Shown: piece after piece, positions 8,186-17,527 of the stretch
How the letters are laid out: the number at the start of each line of letters is the position of its first letter
Numbering within the stretch: the first letter of the stretch is position 1
Notes under the pieces: model-generated
Databases searched by the model: none
What the model was told of the DNA's origin: nothing
The model's input: the letters and a program-made list of their open reading frames with translations, nothing else
NCBI GenBank assembly: GCA_012728655.1
Contig: JAAYEQ010000048.1
Location: forward strand, 1 to 51,327
Reading direction: 5' to 3'
DNA: 51,327 bases
Source: Syntrophomonadaceae bacterium
Lineage (GTDB): Bacteria; Bacillota; Syntrophomonadia; Syntrophomonadales; DTU052
Made by a program: the position numbers and the translations under genes

Positions 8186-9856
8186 ATGCTTAGGGAACTG
8201 TACATAAAAAACATAGTCTTAATCGATGAACTGCGGCTGCAGTTCGGTGCGGGGCTGAATGTCCTGACCGGGGAGACCGGTGCCGGGAAATCGATTGTGG
8301 TTGACTGCCTGGAACTTCTGGTGGGCGAGCGCTTCAACTCCGAGGTGATTCGCAACCGGGAGCACAAAGGCATAATCGAGGGAGTGTTTGAAGTAACGCC
8401 CGACTCCCCCCTGGCGCAATTCCTGCAGGAGAGGGATCTGTGGGAGGATGACGATGAGATCCTGATAATCCGCCGTGAAATAACGCCGCAGGGGAGGAGC
8501 ATCAACCGGGTCAATGGACACACGGTCACTGCGGCCATGTTGAGAAGCCTGGCCGAGTACCTGGTAGATATACATATGCAGAACGATTCCCAGCAGGTTT
8601 TGAACCCGCGGTTTCACCGCCAGTTCCTGGACAGCCTTTCTCCCGAGATCAAAGAAATATTGCCCCGTCTGGAAAAAACCTACCACGAATGGCAGTCGAC
8701 CGTTAGCCGCATTGAGGAATTGAAAGCCCTCAGGGAACAGAAAACCAGGGATTTGGATTTTATCGAATACCAGATCGCCGAGATTGAATCCGCCGCCCTG
8801 GTGGAGGGTGAGGATGAGGAACTGCTGGCGGAACGATCCCGGCTCCTCAACTGGGAAAAGGCAGTAGGTGCCCTCTCCCGGGCTGATAACCTGCTGTTTG
8901 AAGATGGTAACGGTGCGCTGGTGCGGCTGGCCCAGGCCCGGCAGGCCTTGAACGGTATCGATGACGGCTTTTTCAAGGAATTGGCCGCCGCTATCGAGGA
9001 GGCCTACTATTTGCTGGAGGATATCAGGCCCCGGATAGCCCGTTTCCGGGACGAAGAGGAGTATGATCCGGCGCGCCTGGAGGCTATCGAAGAACGATTG
9101 CAGGTGCTGAACAAGATCAAACGCAAGTACGGCGGTTCCATTGCCGCGGCTTTGGATTTCCTGACGGAACTTAAAAATCAGAGGTCGTCTCTGGAAGACC
9201 TGGAGTTTCGGACTCAGGAACTGGAGGAGAGAAAGCGGGAGTGCTGGCAGGAGTACCAGGAGCTGGCGACCAGGGTTTCAGAATTTCGTCACCAGGCCGC
9301 TCGTGTTCTTGAGGCCAGAATAGAGGAGGAACTGGCTCAGTTGTCCATGCCGGGGGTTACTTTCAAGATAGACATTAATCCGGCTGATCCCGCCGCTTCC
9401 GGGATTGACGAGGTGGTCTTCCAGTTTTCCGCCAACCCCGGTGAGGCCCCCCGTCCCATCAACAAGATCGCCTCCGGGGGCGAATCTTCCCGCTTCATCC
9501 TGGCCTTGAAGACCGCCCTGGCGGATGTTTACCGCGTACCGGTCCTGGTCTTTGATGAGATCGACGCCGGAGTGGGGGGACAGGCCTTGCTGCAGGTCGG
9601 CGCCAAGCTAAAGGAGTTATCCCGTCATCACCAGGTGATTCTGGTGACCCACTCCCCCCAGATCGCCTGTCTGGCTGACAGCCATCAACAACTGGAGAAG
9701 GTCTTTGAATCCGGTGAGACCCGCGTAACCGCCCGGGTTCTTGACTTCGAAGGAAGGGTCGTCGAGCTTTCCCGCATGCTGGCCGGGGATAATGCCAATG
9801 CTATCGCATGGGAACACGCCCGCCAGATGTTAATGAACGCCTCTGATAACAGGTAA
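8186..9856 (+). CDS. recN: DNA repair protein RecN
   Basis: RecN is an SMC-like ATPase that acts early at DNA double-strand breaks. The N-terminal Walker A (TGETGAGKS, about residues 29-37), the long central coiled coil (about 150-370), the ABC signature region KIASGGESSRF and Walker B VLVFDEIDAGVGG followed by the H-loop VTHSPQIA are all seen. The 556-residue length is typical. A 120-base gap from argR holds a stem-loop but no T-tract, so read-through is likely. No recognizable LexA box was found in that gap. AAGG at 8171-8174 is a loosely spaced ribosome site. Confidence 0.97.
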   Translation: MLRELYIKNIVLIDELRLQFGAGLNVLTGETGAGKSIVVDCLELLVGERFNSEVIRNREHKGIIEGVFEVTPDSPLAQFLQERDLWEDDDEILIIRREITPQGRSINRVNGHTVTAAMLRSLAEYLVDIHMQNDSQQVLNPRFHRQFLDSLSPEIKEILPRLEKTYHEWQSTVSRIEELKALREQKTRDLDFIEYQIAEIESAALVEGEDEELLAERSRLLNWEKAVGALSRADNLLFEDGNGALVRLAQARQALNGIDDGFFKELAAAIEEAYYLLEDIRPRIARFRDEEEYDPARLEAIEERLQVLNKIKRKYGGSIAAALDFLTELKNQRSSLEDLEFRTQELEERKRECWQEYQELATRVSEFRHQAARVLEARIEEELAQLSMPGVTFKIDINPADPAASGIDEVVFQFSANPGEAPRPINKIASGGESSRFILALKTALADVYRVPVLVFDEIDAGVGGQALLQVGAKLKELSRHHQVILVTHSPQIACLADSHQQLEKVFESGETRVTARVLDFEGRVVELSRMLAGDNANAIAWEHARQMLMNASDNR

Positions 9857-10031
9857 AACCAGAACCCTCAGCTACATATCTCCCCTTGCGTGAGGTTAAA
9901 TTAACCGAAAGCATCTCGAAGTCCTGTGATATCATCCATTTCCAGGTATTAATGGGCCTGACGTTATTATGGCCGTTTGAACTCATTTTTCATTTTCGGG
10001 TGATTCACCGGTCTTTTCAGGGGTTTGAGCT

Positions 10032-11351
10032 TTGTCACGGCAAGAGATTCGCAAGATAATCGGAGTTATTCTGGTCCTGTTGTTGTTTGCCGCATCCTTG
10101 ACCCCGCCCGTAAATCGGTTTCTGTGCCTGCCAGATTCGGCACGTCTGGTGGTAGGGGAGCAGATGAAGGTAAGCCTCCCTTTGCCCGATGCGATTAAAA
10201 ACGGGTTGAAGCTCTCGGTGGGTGATCCCCTGCAGTCCAGCCAGCCGGCGGTAGTCATTGAAAGCGAAGAAGAAGGCTACCAACTGAAAGCTATGAAGCC
10301 GGGCCGCGTTGACATAACCCTTAAGCTCTGGGGGTTGATTCCACTGAAATCAATCCGAGTGGAATCGCTTCCTCCTTACCGGCTACTGCCCGGCGGCCAC
10401 TCCATCGGTATCATGCTGCAATCTCAGGGGATTATGGTGGTGGGTTTTGCCCCCATCACCGGATCCAAGGGGCAGAAGTACTACCCGGCCCGCGATGCGG
10501 GGATTGAGATTGGCGATCGTATAATGGAGGTAAACGGGCAACCGGTCAAGACCGAGCTTGAACTGGCTGAAATCATTGACCGGCAGGGGAGGAAAGGCTT
10601 GGCGGCCAGCTTCCTGGTCAACAGGGAGGAGCGGCTGATAAACATTGACGTAAAGACCACTTACTGTCAGGAAACGCAAAGGTACCGGGTGGGTCTGTAT
10701 GTGCGGGACGGGGTGGCGGGAGTCGGGACCTTAACCGCATGGGACCCTGAAACCTACCGCTTCGCCGCTTTGGGTCACGTGATTGTGGATACCGATACCC
10801 GACAGGTGATCAAAATGAGGGAGGGGAGGATCGTCAGCGCTTCGATTCGAGCCATTCAACCCGGCAGACCGGGAAAACCTGGAGAGAAAATCGGGGTTTT
10901 TGACCGTGAGGGCGGTATCAGCGGAAAGATTACATCCAATTCCCAGTATGGTGTATTTGGGGTTACAGATGGCAAACTGGAAAACAACCTCTATTCCAGC
11001 CCCCTGCCGGTAGCCTACGCTCACCAGGTAAAAAAAGGGAAAGCCCATATCCTTACCGTGATTAATGATTGCAGGATTGAGTGTTTTGATATAATGATTG
11101 AAAAGGTGTATCCTTACCGTCGCAACGGCAAAGGCATGGCCTTGCGGGTTACTGACGAGAGGCTGCTGACGGCGGCCGGCGGTATTGTTCAGGGCATGAG
11201 CGGCAGTCCCATAATTCAGGATGGACGCATAGTGGGGGCGATTACCCATGTCTTCTTAAACAATCCGGAAAAGGGTTATGGGATACTGATGGACACCCTC
11301 TTGGAGGAGATGAATAACCAGCAAGTTTTTCCTCGACAAATTGCACGGTAA
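10032..11351 (+). CDS. spoIVB: Stage IV sporulation protein B, SpoIVB serine peptidase
   Basis: SpoIVB is the forespore-secreted signalling protease that crosses into the intermembrane space and triggers pro-sigma-K processing. The 439-residue protein has an N-terminal membrane anchor (about 8-25), a PDZ domain (about 120-195, with the ligand-loop region around ARDAGIEIGDRIMEVNGQPV) and the S55 peptidase domain. The catalytic histidine is in ALGHVIVD and the nucleophile in GMSGSPII. The TTG start has GGGG about eight bases upstream. It stands between recN and spo0A, as in B. subtilis. The 175-base leader contains a 13-base perfect inverted repeat (GGTTAA-A-TTAACC, 9894-9906); no convincing sigma-F or sigma-G promoter was found. 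Confidence 0.97.
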   Translation: MSRQEIRKIIGVILVLLLFAASLTPPVNRFLCLPDSARLVVGEQMKVSLPLPDAIKNGLKLSVGDPLQSSQPAVVIESEEEGYQLKAMKPGRVDITLKLWGLIPLKSIRVESLPPYRLLPGGHSIGIMLQSQGIMVVGFAPITGSKGQKYYPARDAGIEIGDRIMEVNGQPVKTELELAEIIDRQGRKGLAASFLVNREERLINIDVKTTYCQETQRYRVGLYVRDGVAGVGTLTAWDPETYRFAALGHVIVDTDTRQVIKMREGRIVSASIRAIQPGRPGKPGEKIGVFDREGGISGKITSNSQYGVFGVTDGKLENNLYSSPLPVAYAHQVKKGKAHILTVINDCRIECFDIMIEKVYPYRRNGKGMALRVTDERLLTAAGGIVQGMSGSPIIQDGRIVGAITHVFLNNPEKGYGILMDTLLEEMNNQQVFPRQIAR

Positions 11352-11582
11352 GGCGACATTTTGGAGGGGTTATCCAATCCATAAAATGGAAAATTAAGGC
11401 TGCAGTGCTTGTGAACTGACGATTATCAACCGCTATTTTTTGTTCATAATTTCACAGGATTATACGATTATCTGTAATATATTAGGAAATTTTCACCGCT
11501 ACAAAATAAAGGGAATTACGGGGGGGCGTCGAAAATGCTTTTGTAGGAGTTTTCAAGTCTAAGCACGATGGGGAGGTTTGTT

Positions 11583-12347
11583 ATGACGGGTGCGATAAAG
11601 GTACTTATAGCCGATGACAACCGTGACTTCTGCAGTATCTTAAGGGATTTCTTTTCCAATAACCCTGACTTTGAGTTGGTGGATGTCTGCTCAAACGGTT
11701 TGGAGGTTTTGGAAGCGCTCAATAAGAAGGAGACTGATGTCCTGGTTCTGGACCTGATCATGCCCCATATGGATGGGATCGGGGTTTTGGAAAAGATGGT
11801 TGACATGAAACCAAGGCCCAAGGTTATCATCCTGACGGCTTTTGGCCAGGAGAATATAACCCAGAAAGCAGTTCAGTTGGGTGCTGATTACTATATCCTC
11901 AAACCGTTTAATCTCCAGGTTCTGGGAGACCGGGTCAAACAGGTGGTCAGGGACAGGGTTGATTCGGTACCGAGAGCAATCCCGGTTACCAAACGGGACC
12001 TTGAGGTCGATGTTACCCGCATCATTCACGAGATCGGAGTCCCCGCCCATGTTAAGGGTTACCAGTACTTGAGAGATGCTATAATGCTGGTGGTTGAAGA
12101 GATTAATTACCTGGGGGCTGTGACCAAGGAACTCTACCCGGCTATTGCCGAAAAGTATGACACCACCCCCAGCCGGGTTGAACGGGCTATCCGCCATGCA
12201 ATCGAGCTGGCATGGGACCGGGGTGACCTGGAACGCATCAACAAGTTCTTTGGATACACGATAAACGGTGATCGGGGCAAGCCTACCAATTCGGAGTTTA
12301 TTGCCATTATAGCGGACAAGCTGAGACTGGAAACGAAAGTCAGTTAA
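11583..12347 (+). CDS. spo0A: Sporulation master regulator Spo0A
   Basis: Spo0A is the phosphorelay-controlled response regulator that commits the cell to sporulation. The receiver domain (1 to about 120) carries the acidic pair in IADDNRDF, the phospho-acceptor Asp57 in [12 protein letters not shown] and the Lys in ILKPFN. The C-terminal Spo0A DNA-binding domain includes [11 protein letters not shown], the recognition helix region [15 protein letters not shown] and the conserved end [15 protein letters not shown] at 11583 is preferred because GGGAGG (11571-11576) is ideally spaced; ATG at 11568 would include its own ribosome site. The AT-rich 230-base leader has an imperfect 0A-box (CGTCGAA, 11527-11533), which would suit autoregulation but is too weak to call. 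Confidence 0.98.
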   Translation: MTGAIKVLIADDNRDFCSILRDFFSNNPDFELVDVCSNGLEVLEALNKKETDVLVLDLIMPHMDGIGVLEKMVDMKPRPKVIILTAFGQENITQKAVQLGADYYILKPFNLQVLGDRVKQVVRDRVDSVPRAIPVTKRDLEVDVTRIIHEIGVPAHVKGYQYLRDAIMLVVEEINYLGAVTKELYPAIAEKYDTTPSRVERAIRHAIELAWDRGDLERINKFFGYTINGDRGKPTNSEFIAIIADKLRLETKVS

Positions 12348-12763
12348 CCGGATTAAAACGACAATCGTGAATGCGGATTGAAAAAGACCTCAAGGACTGG
12401 ATTACAGGATTAGTGCACAGTTGCGCCAACACCTCCGCTCGAATTAAGAGATAGACTTGGACCTGAAAAATCCTCATTTGTGCAATATACTTCGAAACAC
12501 TATCAGAACGGGTTTATATTCTTGCTGCGATGGATATATACTAAGAAAAACCAGGGATATCCAGGTCAATAAAGGATGACCATACACCGCTGGGGGCTAT
12601 GCGGGCGAAATAATAAAAATAAATAATAAGTGCTATTCTGTTCCGGATTCGACGTCGATTAACCTCCAAATCCCTGTGATTTAACAGCCTCAAGCAAACA
12701 GAAATGGCTCTCTCGCCTGATCTACAGGCTTTTTTTTTGACCGGCATATTGGGGAGTGATAAT
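12348..12763 (+). other. Gene-free region between spo0A and steA
   Basis: The 416 bases hold no supportable gene. The sequence is more AT-rich than its surroundings, especially at 12600-12640. The only clear structure is the hairpin and T-run at 12715-12738 just before the steA ribosome site. No tRNA, riboswitch core or long inverted repeat was recognized. The longest forward frame merely extends steA upstream through the terminator. Confidence 0.5.
12715..12738 (+). terminator. Intrinsic terminator upstream of steA
   Basis: A 5-bp stem (GCCTG, 12715-12719, with CAGGC, 12725-12729) is followed directly by nine T. It lies only 12 bases before the steA ribosome site, so it either ends spo0A-region transcription or acts as a leader attenuator for steA. 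Its presence shows that the longer upstream start of steA cannot be right. Confidence 0.65.
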
Positions 12764-13885
12764 ATGTACCATAAGGGCAAAGCCAGACTGGACCGACGCA
12801 CCAAAAACCTGGTGAAACGGCTGCGCCGGGGTGAAATCGCCATAATCGACCATGATGACATTGACGAGGTGGCGGCGAAGAGCCTGATCGAGATTCATCC
12901 CCAGGCGATCATCAATGCCCGGCCCTCAATAACCGGAAGGTATTCGACCAAAGGGGTTTACAAGATCCTGAAAGCGGGTATACCGGTTATCGACAATGTG
13001 GGGGATGAGATATTTGACCGGGTTAAAGAAGGCTCACTGATCGAGATTAGGGATGGTGCGGTAGTTGCGTCCGGGCAGACGGTGGCCCAGGGCAAGGTTT
13101 TGACCCTTGAATATGTTCGGGAAAAGCTGTTGGAAGCCAGGGAAAACCTCAAACTGGAACTGGACAGTTTTGTTGAAAACACCCTTGATTACGCCCGGCG
13201 GGAAAAGGATATCATTCTGGGCTACATTGAACTGCCGGAACTCGAAACCAAGATCGAAAACCGTCACGTGCTTATCGTAGTCAGGGGCAAGAATTACAAG
13301 GAAGACCTGCGAGCCATAAGGGGTTATCTGCAGGATGAGAAACCCGTGCTCATCGGGGTTGACGGGGGGGCCGATGCCCTAATCGAGTTCGGCTACACCC
13401 CGGATATCATTGTCGGAGATATGGACAGCGTTTCCGATGAGGCTCTGCGCTCAGGTGCCGAGATCGTGGTGCACGCCTATTCCAACGGTGACGCACCGGG
13501 TCTTTCCCGATTAAATGAAATGGGAATAACGGGCAAGATTCTGGCGATGCCCGGAACCAGTGAAGATGTGGCCATGATCATGGCCTATGAAAAAGGTGCT
13601 TCATTGATTGTGGCGGTGGGAACCCATTCCAATATGGTGGATTTCCTGGAAAAAGGGCGCAAGGGCATGGCCAGCACCTTCCTGGTGCGCCTCAAGGTTG
13701 GTTCCATTCTGGTGGATGCCAAGGGGGTAAGCCAGCTTTATCCCAAAAACCTTAAGGCCAAGTACTTGATTCAACTGTTGGTGGCCGCGCTGGTTCCGAT
13801 AGTGATTATACTGTGGGCTGCGCCGTCAACCAAGCCGTTTTTCCGCTTGATTATTCTGCAGCTCAAACTGCTTTTTAATATATAA
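12764..13885 (+). CDS. steA: SteA family protein (putative cytokinetic ring protein)
   Basis: This 373-residue protein has a thiamine-pyrophosphokinase-like middle region with the GVDGGADALIEFGYTPDIIVGDMDS motif (about 200-225). It ends with a membrane segment (about 333-350) and a short tail. SteA was described in Corynebacterium as a cell-division-associated partner of SteB, and homologues near spo0A in Clostridia are paired the same way. The enzymatic activity, if any, is unknown; the TPK-like fold does not establish thiamine use. ATG at 12764 has GGGGAG at 12751-12756. The start codon lies directly behind a terminator, so expression may depend on read-through or a nearby promoter. Confidence 0.85.
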   Translation: MYHKGKARLDRRTKNLVKRLRRGEIAIIDHDDIDEVAAKSLIEIHPQAIINARPSITGRYSTKGVYKILKAGIPVIDNVGDEIFDRVKEGSLIEIRDGAVVASGQTVAQGKVLTLEYVREKLLEARENLKLELDSFVENTLDYARREKDIILGYIELPELETKIENRHVLIVVRGKNYKEDLRAIRGYLQDEKPVLIGVDGGADALIEFGYTPDIIVGDMDSVSDEALRSGAEIVVHAYSNGDAPGLSRLNEMGITGKILAMPGTSEDVAMIMAYEKGASLIVAVGTHSNMVDFLEKGRKGMASTFLVRLKVGSILVDAKGVSQLYPKNLKAKYLIQLLVAALVPIVIILWAAPSTKPFFRLIILQLKLLFNI

Positions 13886-14001
13886 AACGGGGACATACTG
13901 CAGTCAGAATGTGTTCGGGCAAGGCGTAATACAGAGGAGGGGTACAACCATCCGGGCATAGAACCGTCCCGTATTGCTGATTTGGAGTGGGGTGCTATTT
14001 A

Positions 14002-14904
14002 ATGCTCGATATACGTTATCACGTAGCTTCCCTGGTTGCGGTCTTTATTGCCCTGGGGGTGGGGATTCTAATCGGAAGCACTCTCGTGGGCGGGGATGTT
14101 ATGATTGAGCAGCAGCAGAAGATGATATCTCAACTCGAGTCCCAATTTAACGAATTGAGACAACGGGAGAGTGAAATGGAGGAAGAAAACGAATTTCTAG
14201 ACAGGTTAACCCGTTATTACGAGGAATTCAGCAAGGCAGTAAGCCCTCCTCTGATTAAGAACCGCTTGAGCGGGTATCGAATTGCCATCATCGTCACCGG
14301 GGGACAGGAGATCCCCGCCGGATTATTGAACAGCCTTACCCTGGCGGGTGCGCGGGTTGATTCCACCACGGTGATACTCCCGGGCATCCAGCTTCGCGAT
14401 TCCGAACTGCTGATAAAAATCTGCGATTTTTACCAGTTGGACCACAGCACTCCGCCGGACGAACTCCGAAAAATGGTGGCCCTGAGTACGGCGGGAATCG
14501 TGGTCAAGGGCGGAGATACCGAGGTTCGTGAGTTCCTGGAGGATAACAACCTGGTCAAATTTGACGGGGACTACGGAAGAGAGCTGAACCAGGTGATCAT
14601 TCTGGGGGGCACTCAGGACGAGCGGTATTATCATCCGGGAAGCGTTGATGCCTGGTTGATAAGAAGTTTCCAGAACTACAATAAGAACGTCCTGGGCTGT
14701 GAGACCTCAAGAGTTGCCATGAGCTATATATCCACCTACCAGGAGTTTGAGATCAGTACCGTTGACGATATTGACCTGACGCCGGGGCAGATTTCGCTGA
14801 TCAGAGCGATTGAAGGCGAGGTTGGGGATTACGGCATCAAGGACAGCGCCCGGAAGTTTATTCCCGCCCTGCCGGCGGAATATCTGCGGGGAGATTTTAG
14901 ATGA
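14002..14904 (+). CDS. steB: SteB/MctB-family copper transporter-like protein
   Basis: This 300-residue protein starts with LDIRYHVASLVAVFIALGVGILIGS, the diagnostic N-terminus of the MctB (DUF3186) family: one membrane segment followed by a coiled coil (about 38-75, rich in Gln and Glu) and an extracytoplasmic domain. Mycobacterial MctB affects copper levels; the corynebacterial homologue SteB works with SteA at division. The pairing with steA supports the second role here. ATG at 14002 is used because GGAGTGGGGTG lies just upstream. The gene ends in a 4-base overlap (ATGA) with the next. Confidence 0.82.
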   Translation: MLDIRYHVASLVAVFIALGVGILIGSTLVGGDVMIEQQQKMISQLESQFNELRQRESEMEEENEFLDRLTRYYEEFSKAVSPPLIKNRLSGYRIAIIVTGGQEIPAGLLNSLTLAGARVDSTTVILPGIQLRDSELLIKICDFYQLDHSTPPDELRKMVALSTAGIVVKGGDTEVREFLEDNNLVKFDGDYGRELNQVIILGGTQDERYYHPGSVDAWLIRSFQNYNKNVLGCETSRVAMSYISTYQEFEISTVDDIDLTPGQISLIRAIEGEVGDYGIKDSARKFIPALPAEYLRGDFR

Positions 14905-15563
14905 GGGTGGCGGCGATAGTCCCGGCGTATAATGAGGAAAGTCGCCTGGCATCAACCCTGAAGGCCATCCAGGAGATCCCGGAGATAGACTTAATTCGGG
15001 TTGTGAACGACGGCTCAACCGATCGTACCCCCGAGATCGCCGGGGAATGCGGGGTGGAGGTTCTGAATCTTCCCGCCAACATGGGGAAGGGTGAGGCGAT
15101 AAACCGCGGGGTACAAGGGGTCGAGGCCGATATATTTGTTTTCCTGGATGCGGACCTTGGAGATACGGCTCGGGAAGCGATCAGGATTCTCATGCCGGTG
15201 CTGAACGGAGAGGCGGACTTATGTATAGCCAAATTTCCCCCCCCCCAAAAAAAAGGGGGCATGGGGATGGTGAAGCGCCTGGCATCCTGGGGCATAGCCC
15301 GCGAAGGGATGATTGCCCGGGAGCCGCTGAGCGGTCAGCGAGCCATGACTTCCAAGGTTTTGCAGGATGTTCTGCCTTTTCACTCCGGCTTTGGCATTGA
15401 GGTCGGCATGACCATCCGCGCACTGCGTAAGGGCTACCGGGTTATCGAGGTCCCGGTCCAGATGAGCCATGCCGAAACCGGACGCGACCTCAGGGGATTC
15501 ATCCACCGCGGGCGGCAGTTTTTGGATGTGGCCCGGGTGATACTGGCGGAGAACAGGAGGTAG
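14901..15563 (+). CDS. Family 2 glycosyltransferase
   Basis: This 220-residue cytoplasmic GT-A enzyme shows PAYNEESRLASTLKAI at the nucleotide-binding end, VVNDGSTDRT, and the metal-binding FLDADLGDT (DxD-type). The fold resembles dolichyl-phosphate-mannose or poly-prenyl-phosphate glycosyltransferases, but no C-terminal membrane segments are present. The donor and acceptor are unknown. It overlaps steB by four bases and is followed closely by an MraY-like gene, so the pair may build a lipid-linked sugar. The coding sequence contains an unusual run of ten C followed by eight A and five G at 15237-15259. Confidence 0.9.
   Translation: MRVAAIVPAYNEESRLASTLKAIQEIPEIDLIRVVNDGSTDRTPEIAGECGVEVLNLPANMGKGEAINRGVQGVEADIFVFLDADLGDTAREAIRILMPVLNGEADLCIAKFPPPQKKGGMGMVKRLASWGIAREGMIAREPLSGQRAMTSKVLQDVLPFHSGFGIEVGMTIRALRKGYRVIEVPVQMSHAETGRDLRGFIHRGRQFLDVARVILAENRR
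15237..15259 (+). repeat. Consecutive homopolymer tracts (C10, A8, G5) inside a glycosyltransferase gene
   Basis: Ten C, eight A and five G follow one another within the coding frame, encoding Pro-Pro-Pro-Gln-Lys-Lys-Gly-Gly between the catalytic DxD half and the C-terminal half of the enzyme. The frame is intact as read. Such tracts are prone to replication or transcription slippage, and also to sequencing error. Confidence 0.9.
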
Positions 15564-15567
15564 CAGA

Positions 15568-16410
15568 TTGGGCTGGGATCCTGGATACCTGGCAGCCTTT
15601 GTCCTTATTGTGGCCTTTTTGCTGGAGACGATAGGGGTACATATGATACTGCCGATGCTGGCCAACTATGGTGCATTGAGGGAAAACTATCGCGGTGACC
15701 TTATACCGGTCGCCGGAGGGATAACGTTTCCCATAACCATCCTGCTCTGCTACATACTTGTCCAACTGTCTGACGGCTATACCGGGAACAGCTTTAACCT
15801 TTACCTCCTGGCGGTGATGGGGATGGCTCTTTTGGGATTGGTGGACGATATGCTGGGGCAGCGAGATTCCCTGGGGTTTCGCGGGCATTTCGGCCGCCTG
15901 TTCAAAAAGGGAGAGCTGACCACCGGAGCCTTGAAGGCATTGGGAGGAGGCATAATCGCGGTTTATGTCTCCCTTTTTTATTCCCGTTCCCTGGGAGAAT
16001 TTCTGGTAAATGTCCTGGTTATAGCTCTTTTCACCAATTGCATGAATCTTTTCGACCTGCGCCCCGGACGGTGTATAAAAGCCTTCGCACTCTTTTTTCT
16101 CCCCATGCTGGCGTACTCCGACAGCTATTTTATCCTGTTTATTCCCATCGCCGGTGCGGTTTTGGCTTATTTCCCATACGATGTAAAGGCCCGGGTAATG
16201 ATGGGGGATACCGGTTCCAATGTGCTGGGGGTAACCCTGGGCATTATGGCGGTCTATGGACTGGAACTGCCCACCAGGCTTATGCTCCTGGTGGGATTAA
16301 TACTGCTGCATATTTTTACGGAAAGGTACTCGCTGAGTAAAATTATTGATAACAACCGTTTCTTACGTTGGTTGGACCGATTGGGAAGGGGTGACGGCAG
16401 TACTGGTTAA
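15568..16410 (+). CDS. MraY/WecA-like glycosyltransferase family 4 membrane protein
   Basis: This 280-residue polytopic membrane protein belongs to the polyprenyl-phosphate sugar-phosphate transferase superfamily. It has the LVDDMLGQRD aspartate pair (about residues 91-98) and FPYDVKARVMMGDTGSN near residue 210. The usual NxxNxxDGxDG active-site segment reads NCMNLFDLRPGR, so the second part of that motif is altered, as in the steAB-associated branch. It probably transfers a sugar phosphate to a lipid carrier, but the substrate is unknown. The TTG start at 15568 has CAGGAGGT six bases upstream. The 3' end overlaps the next gene by 20 bases. Confidence 0.82.
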   Translation: MGWDPGYLAAFVLIVAFLLETIGVHMILPMLANYGALRENYRGDLIPVAGGITFPITILLCYILVQLSDGYTGNSFNLYLLAVMGMALLGLVDDMLGQRDSLGFRGHFGRLFKKGELTTGALKALGGGIIAVYVSLFYSRSLGEFLVNVLVIALFTNCMNLFDLRPGRCIKAFALFFLPMLAYSDSYFILFIPIAGAVLAYFPYDVKARVMMGDTGSNVLGVTLGIMAVYGLELPTRLMLLVGLILLHIFTERYSLSKIIDNNRFLRWLDRLGRGDGSTG

Positions 16411-17527
16411 CAGGGACAGATTGGTTGAGAGCTTTTTGACTCTGGTCAGGATTGATTCGGAATCGGGGCAGGAAGGTGCTTTGCGTGACTACCTGCGGGA
16501 ACGGCTGCAGAACCTGGGAATGGAGGTCTATGAGGACGAAGCCGGCAAGGTCCTGGGGGGTGAGGCGGGCAACCTGATTGCCTGGAAGCCGGGAGAGCTA
16601 TCCGGACCGTCCATCTTCCTGGCGGCTCATATGGACACCGTGGTGCCGGGCAAGGGTGTAAAACCGGTGTTGGAGGGGGAGATCATCCGCTCTTCCGGGG
16701 ACACCATTCTCGGCGGCGATGACAAGGCCGGGATCGCGGTCATATTGGAAGCGCTGGAGGTAATTAAGGAGCGGAATATACCGCACTCCCCCTTGGAGGT
16801 AATATTCACCGTCAGTGAGGAGCAGGGGTTGATGGGATCCAAGCACCTGGATTTCTCCCGGGTCAGGTCCAAACTGGGGTTTGTTCTGGATGCCGATGGG
16901 GAAACCGGTCATATCGTGGTGCGGGCTCCCACCCAGAATGAGTTTACGGTTACGGTGCTGGGCAGGGCCGCTCATGCGGGAATGAATCCGGAAGAAGGGC
17001 TGAATGCCATATGCCTGGCGGCTTACGCCATCAATCACCTCAATATCGGAAGGATTGATGAGGAAACCACCTGCAACCTGGGTGTTATCAGCGGGGGACG
17101 GGCGCGAAACATCGTGGCTGACCGGGTGGAACTGAAAGGAGAAGTCAGGAGCCTGACCCCGGCCAAACTGGATGCTGTTACCGGTGAGATGATGGCGGTC
17201 TTCCAGGAGAAGGTTGGGGAAAAGGGAGGACGGTGTGAGGTGGAAGTCAGACATCTCTATCCCGCCGTCAATCTGGATCCGGAGGAACCGGTGGTGCAGA
17301 TTGCGGTAAGGGCCGCCCGCACCCTGGGCAAAGAACCGGTTCTGGCGCGCACCGGGGGCGGCAGCGATGCCAACATCTTCAACGGTCAGGGTATACGGTG
17401 CGCCAACCTGGGGATCGGCATGAAAAAGGTTCACACTACAGAGGAGTATATTGAGGTGAAGAGTTTGGTGGACAGTACCCGCTATATCCTGCAGATTATT
17501 GAAGAGGCAGGGAAAATGGGATTATGA
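16391..17527 (+). CDS. M20 family metallopeptidase (tripeptidase T-like)
   Basis: This 378-residue enzyme has the dinuclear zinc aminopeptidase motifs: AAHMDTVVPG (first metal His and Asp), GGDDKAGIAV, the catalytic EEQGLMG, DADGETG and a C-terminal HTTEEYI. The family fit is PepT/PepT2-like, hydrolysing small peptides in the cytoplasm. GTG at 16391 is chosen because the following residues (NRDRLVESFLTLVRIDSESG) give the usual N-terminus. The ribosome site GGGAAGGG lies very close to it, and TTG at 16421 is an alternative. The 20-base overlap with the membrane transferase implies coupled translation. Confidence 0.9.
   Translation: MTAVLVNRDRLVESFLTLVRIDSESGQEGALRDYLRERLQNLGMEVYEDEAGKVLGGEAGNLIAWKPGELSGPSIFLAAHMDTVVPGKGVKPVLEGEIIRSSGDTILGGDDKAGIAVILEALEVIKERNIPHSPLEVIFTVSEEQGLMGSKHLDFSRVRSKLGFVLDADGETGHIVVRAPTQNEFTVTVLGRAAHAGMNPEEGLNAICLAAYAINHLNIGRIDEETTCNLGVISGGRARNIVADRVELKGEVRSLTPAKLDAVTGEMMAVFQEKVGEKGGRCEVEVRHLYPAVNLDPEEPVVQIAVRAARTLGKEPVLARTGGGSDANIFNGQGIRCANLGIGMKKVHTTEEYIEVKSLVDSTRYILQIIEEAGKMGL

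Noticed and set aside
8182-8188. TATAAT overlapping the recN start codon
   Set aside because: Its position would place initiation inside the gene; it is a coincidence of the start codon context.
11484-11516. Sigma-H-like promoter of spo0A (AGGAAAT ... AGGGAAT)
   Set aside because: Both halves fit, but they are 18-19 bases apart instead of 11-12.
11527-11535. 0A box upstream of spo0A
   Set aside because: CGTCGAA differs at the first base from TGTCGAA, stands alone and is not in a clear promoter context; too short to assert.
12737-12765. Promoter TTGACC-17-TAATAT before steA
   Set aside because: Transcription would start inside the steA coding region and the -35 overlaps the terminator T-run.
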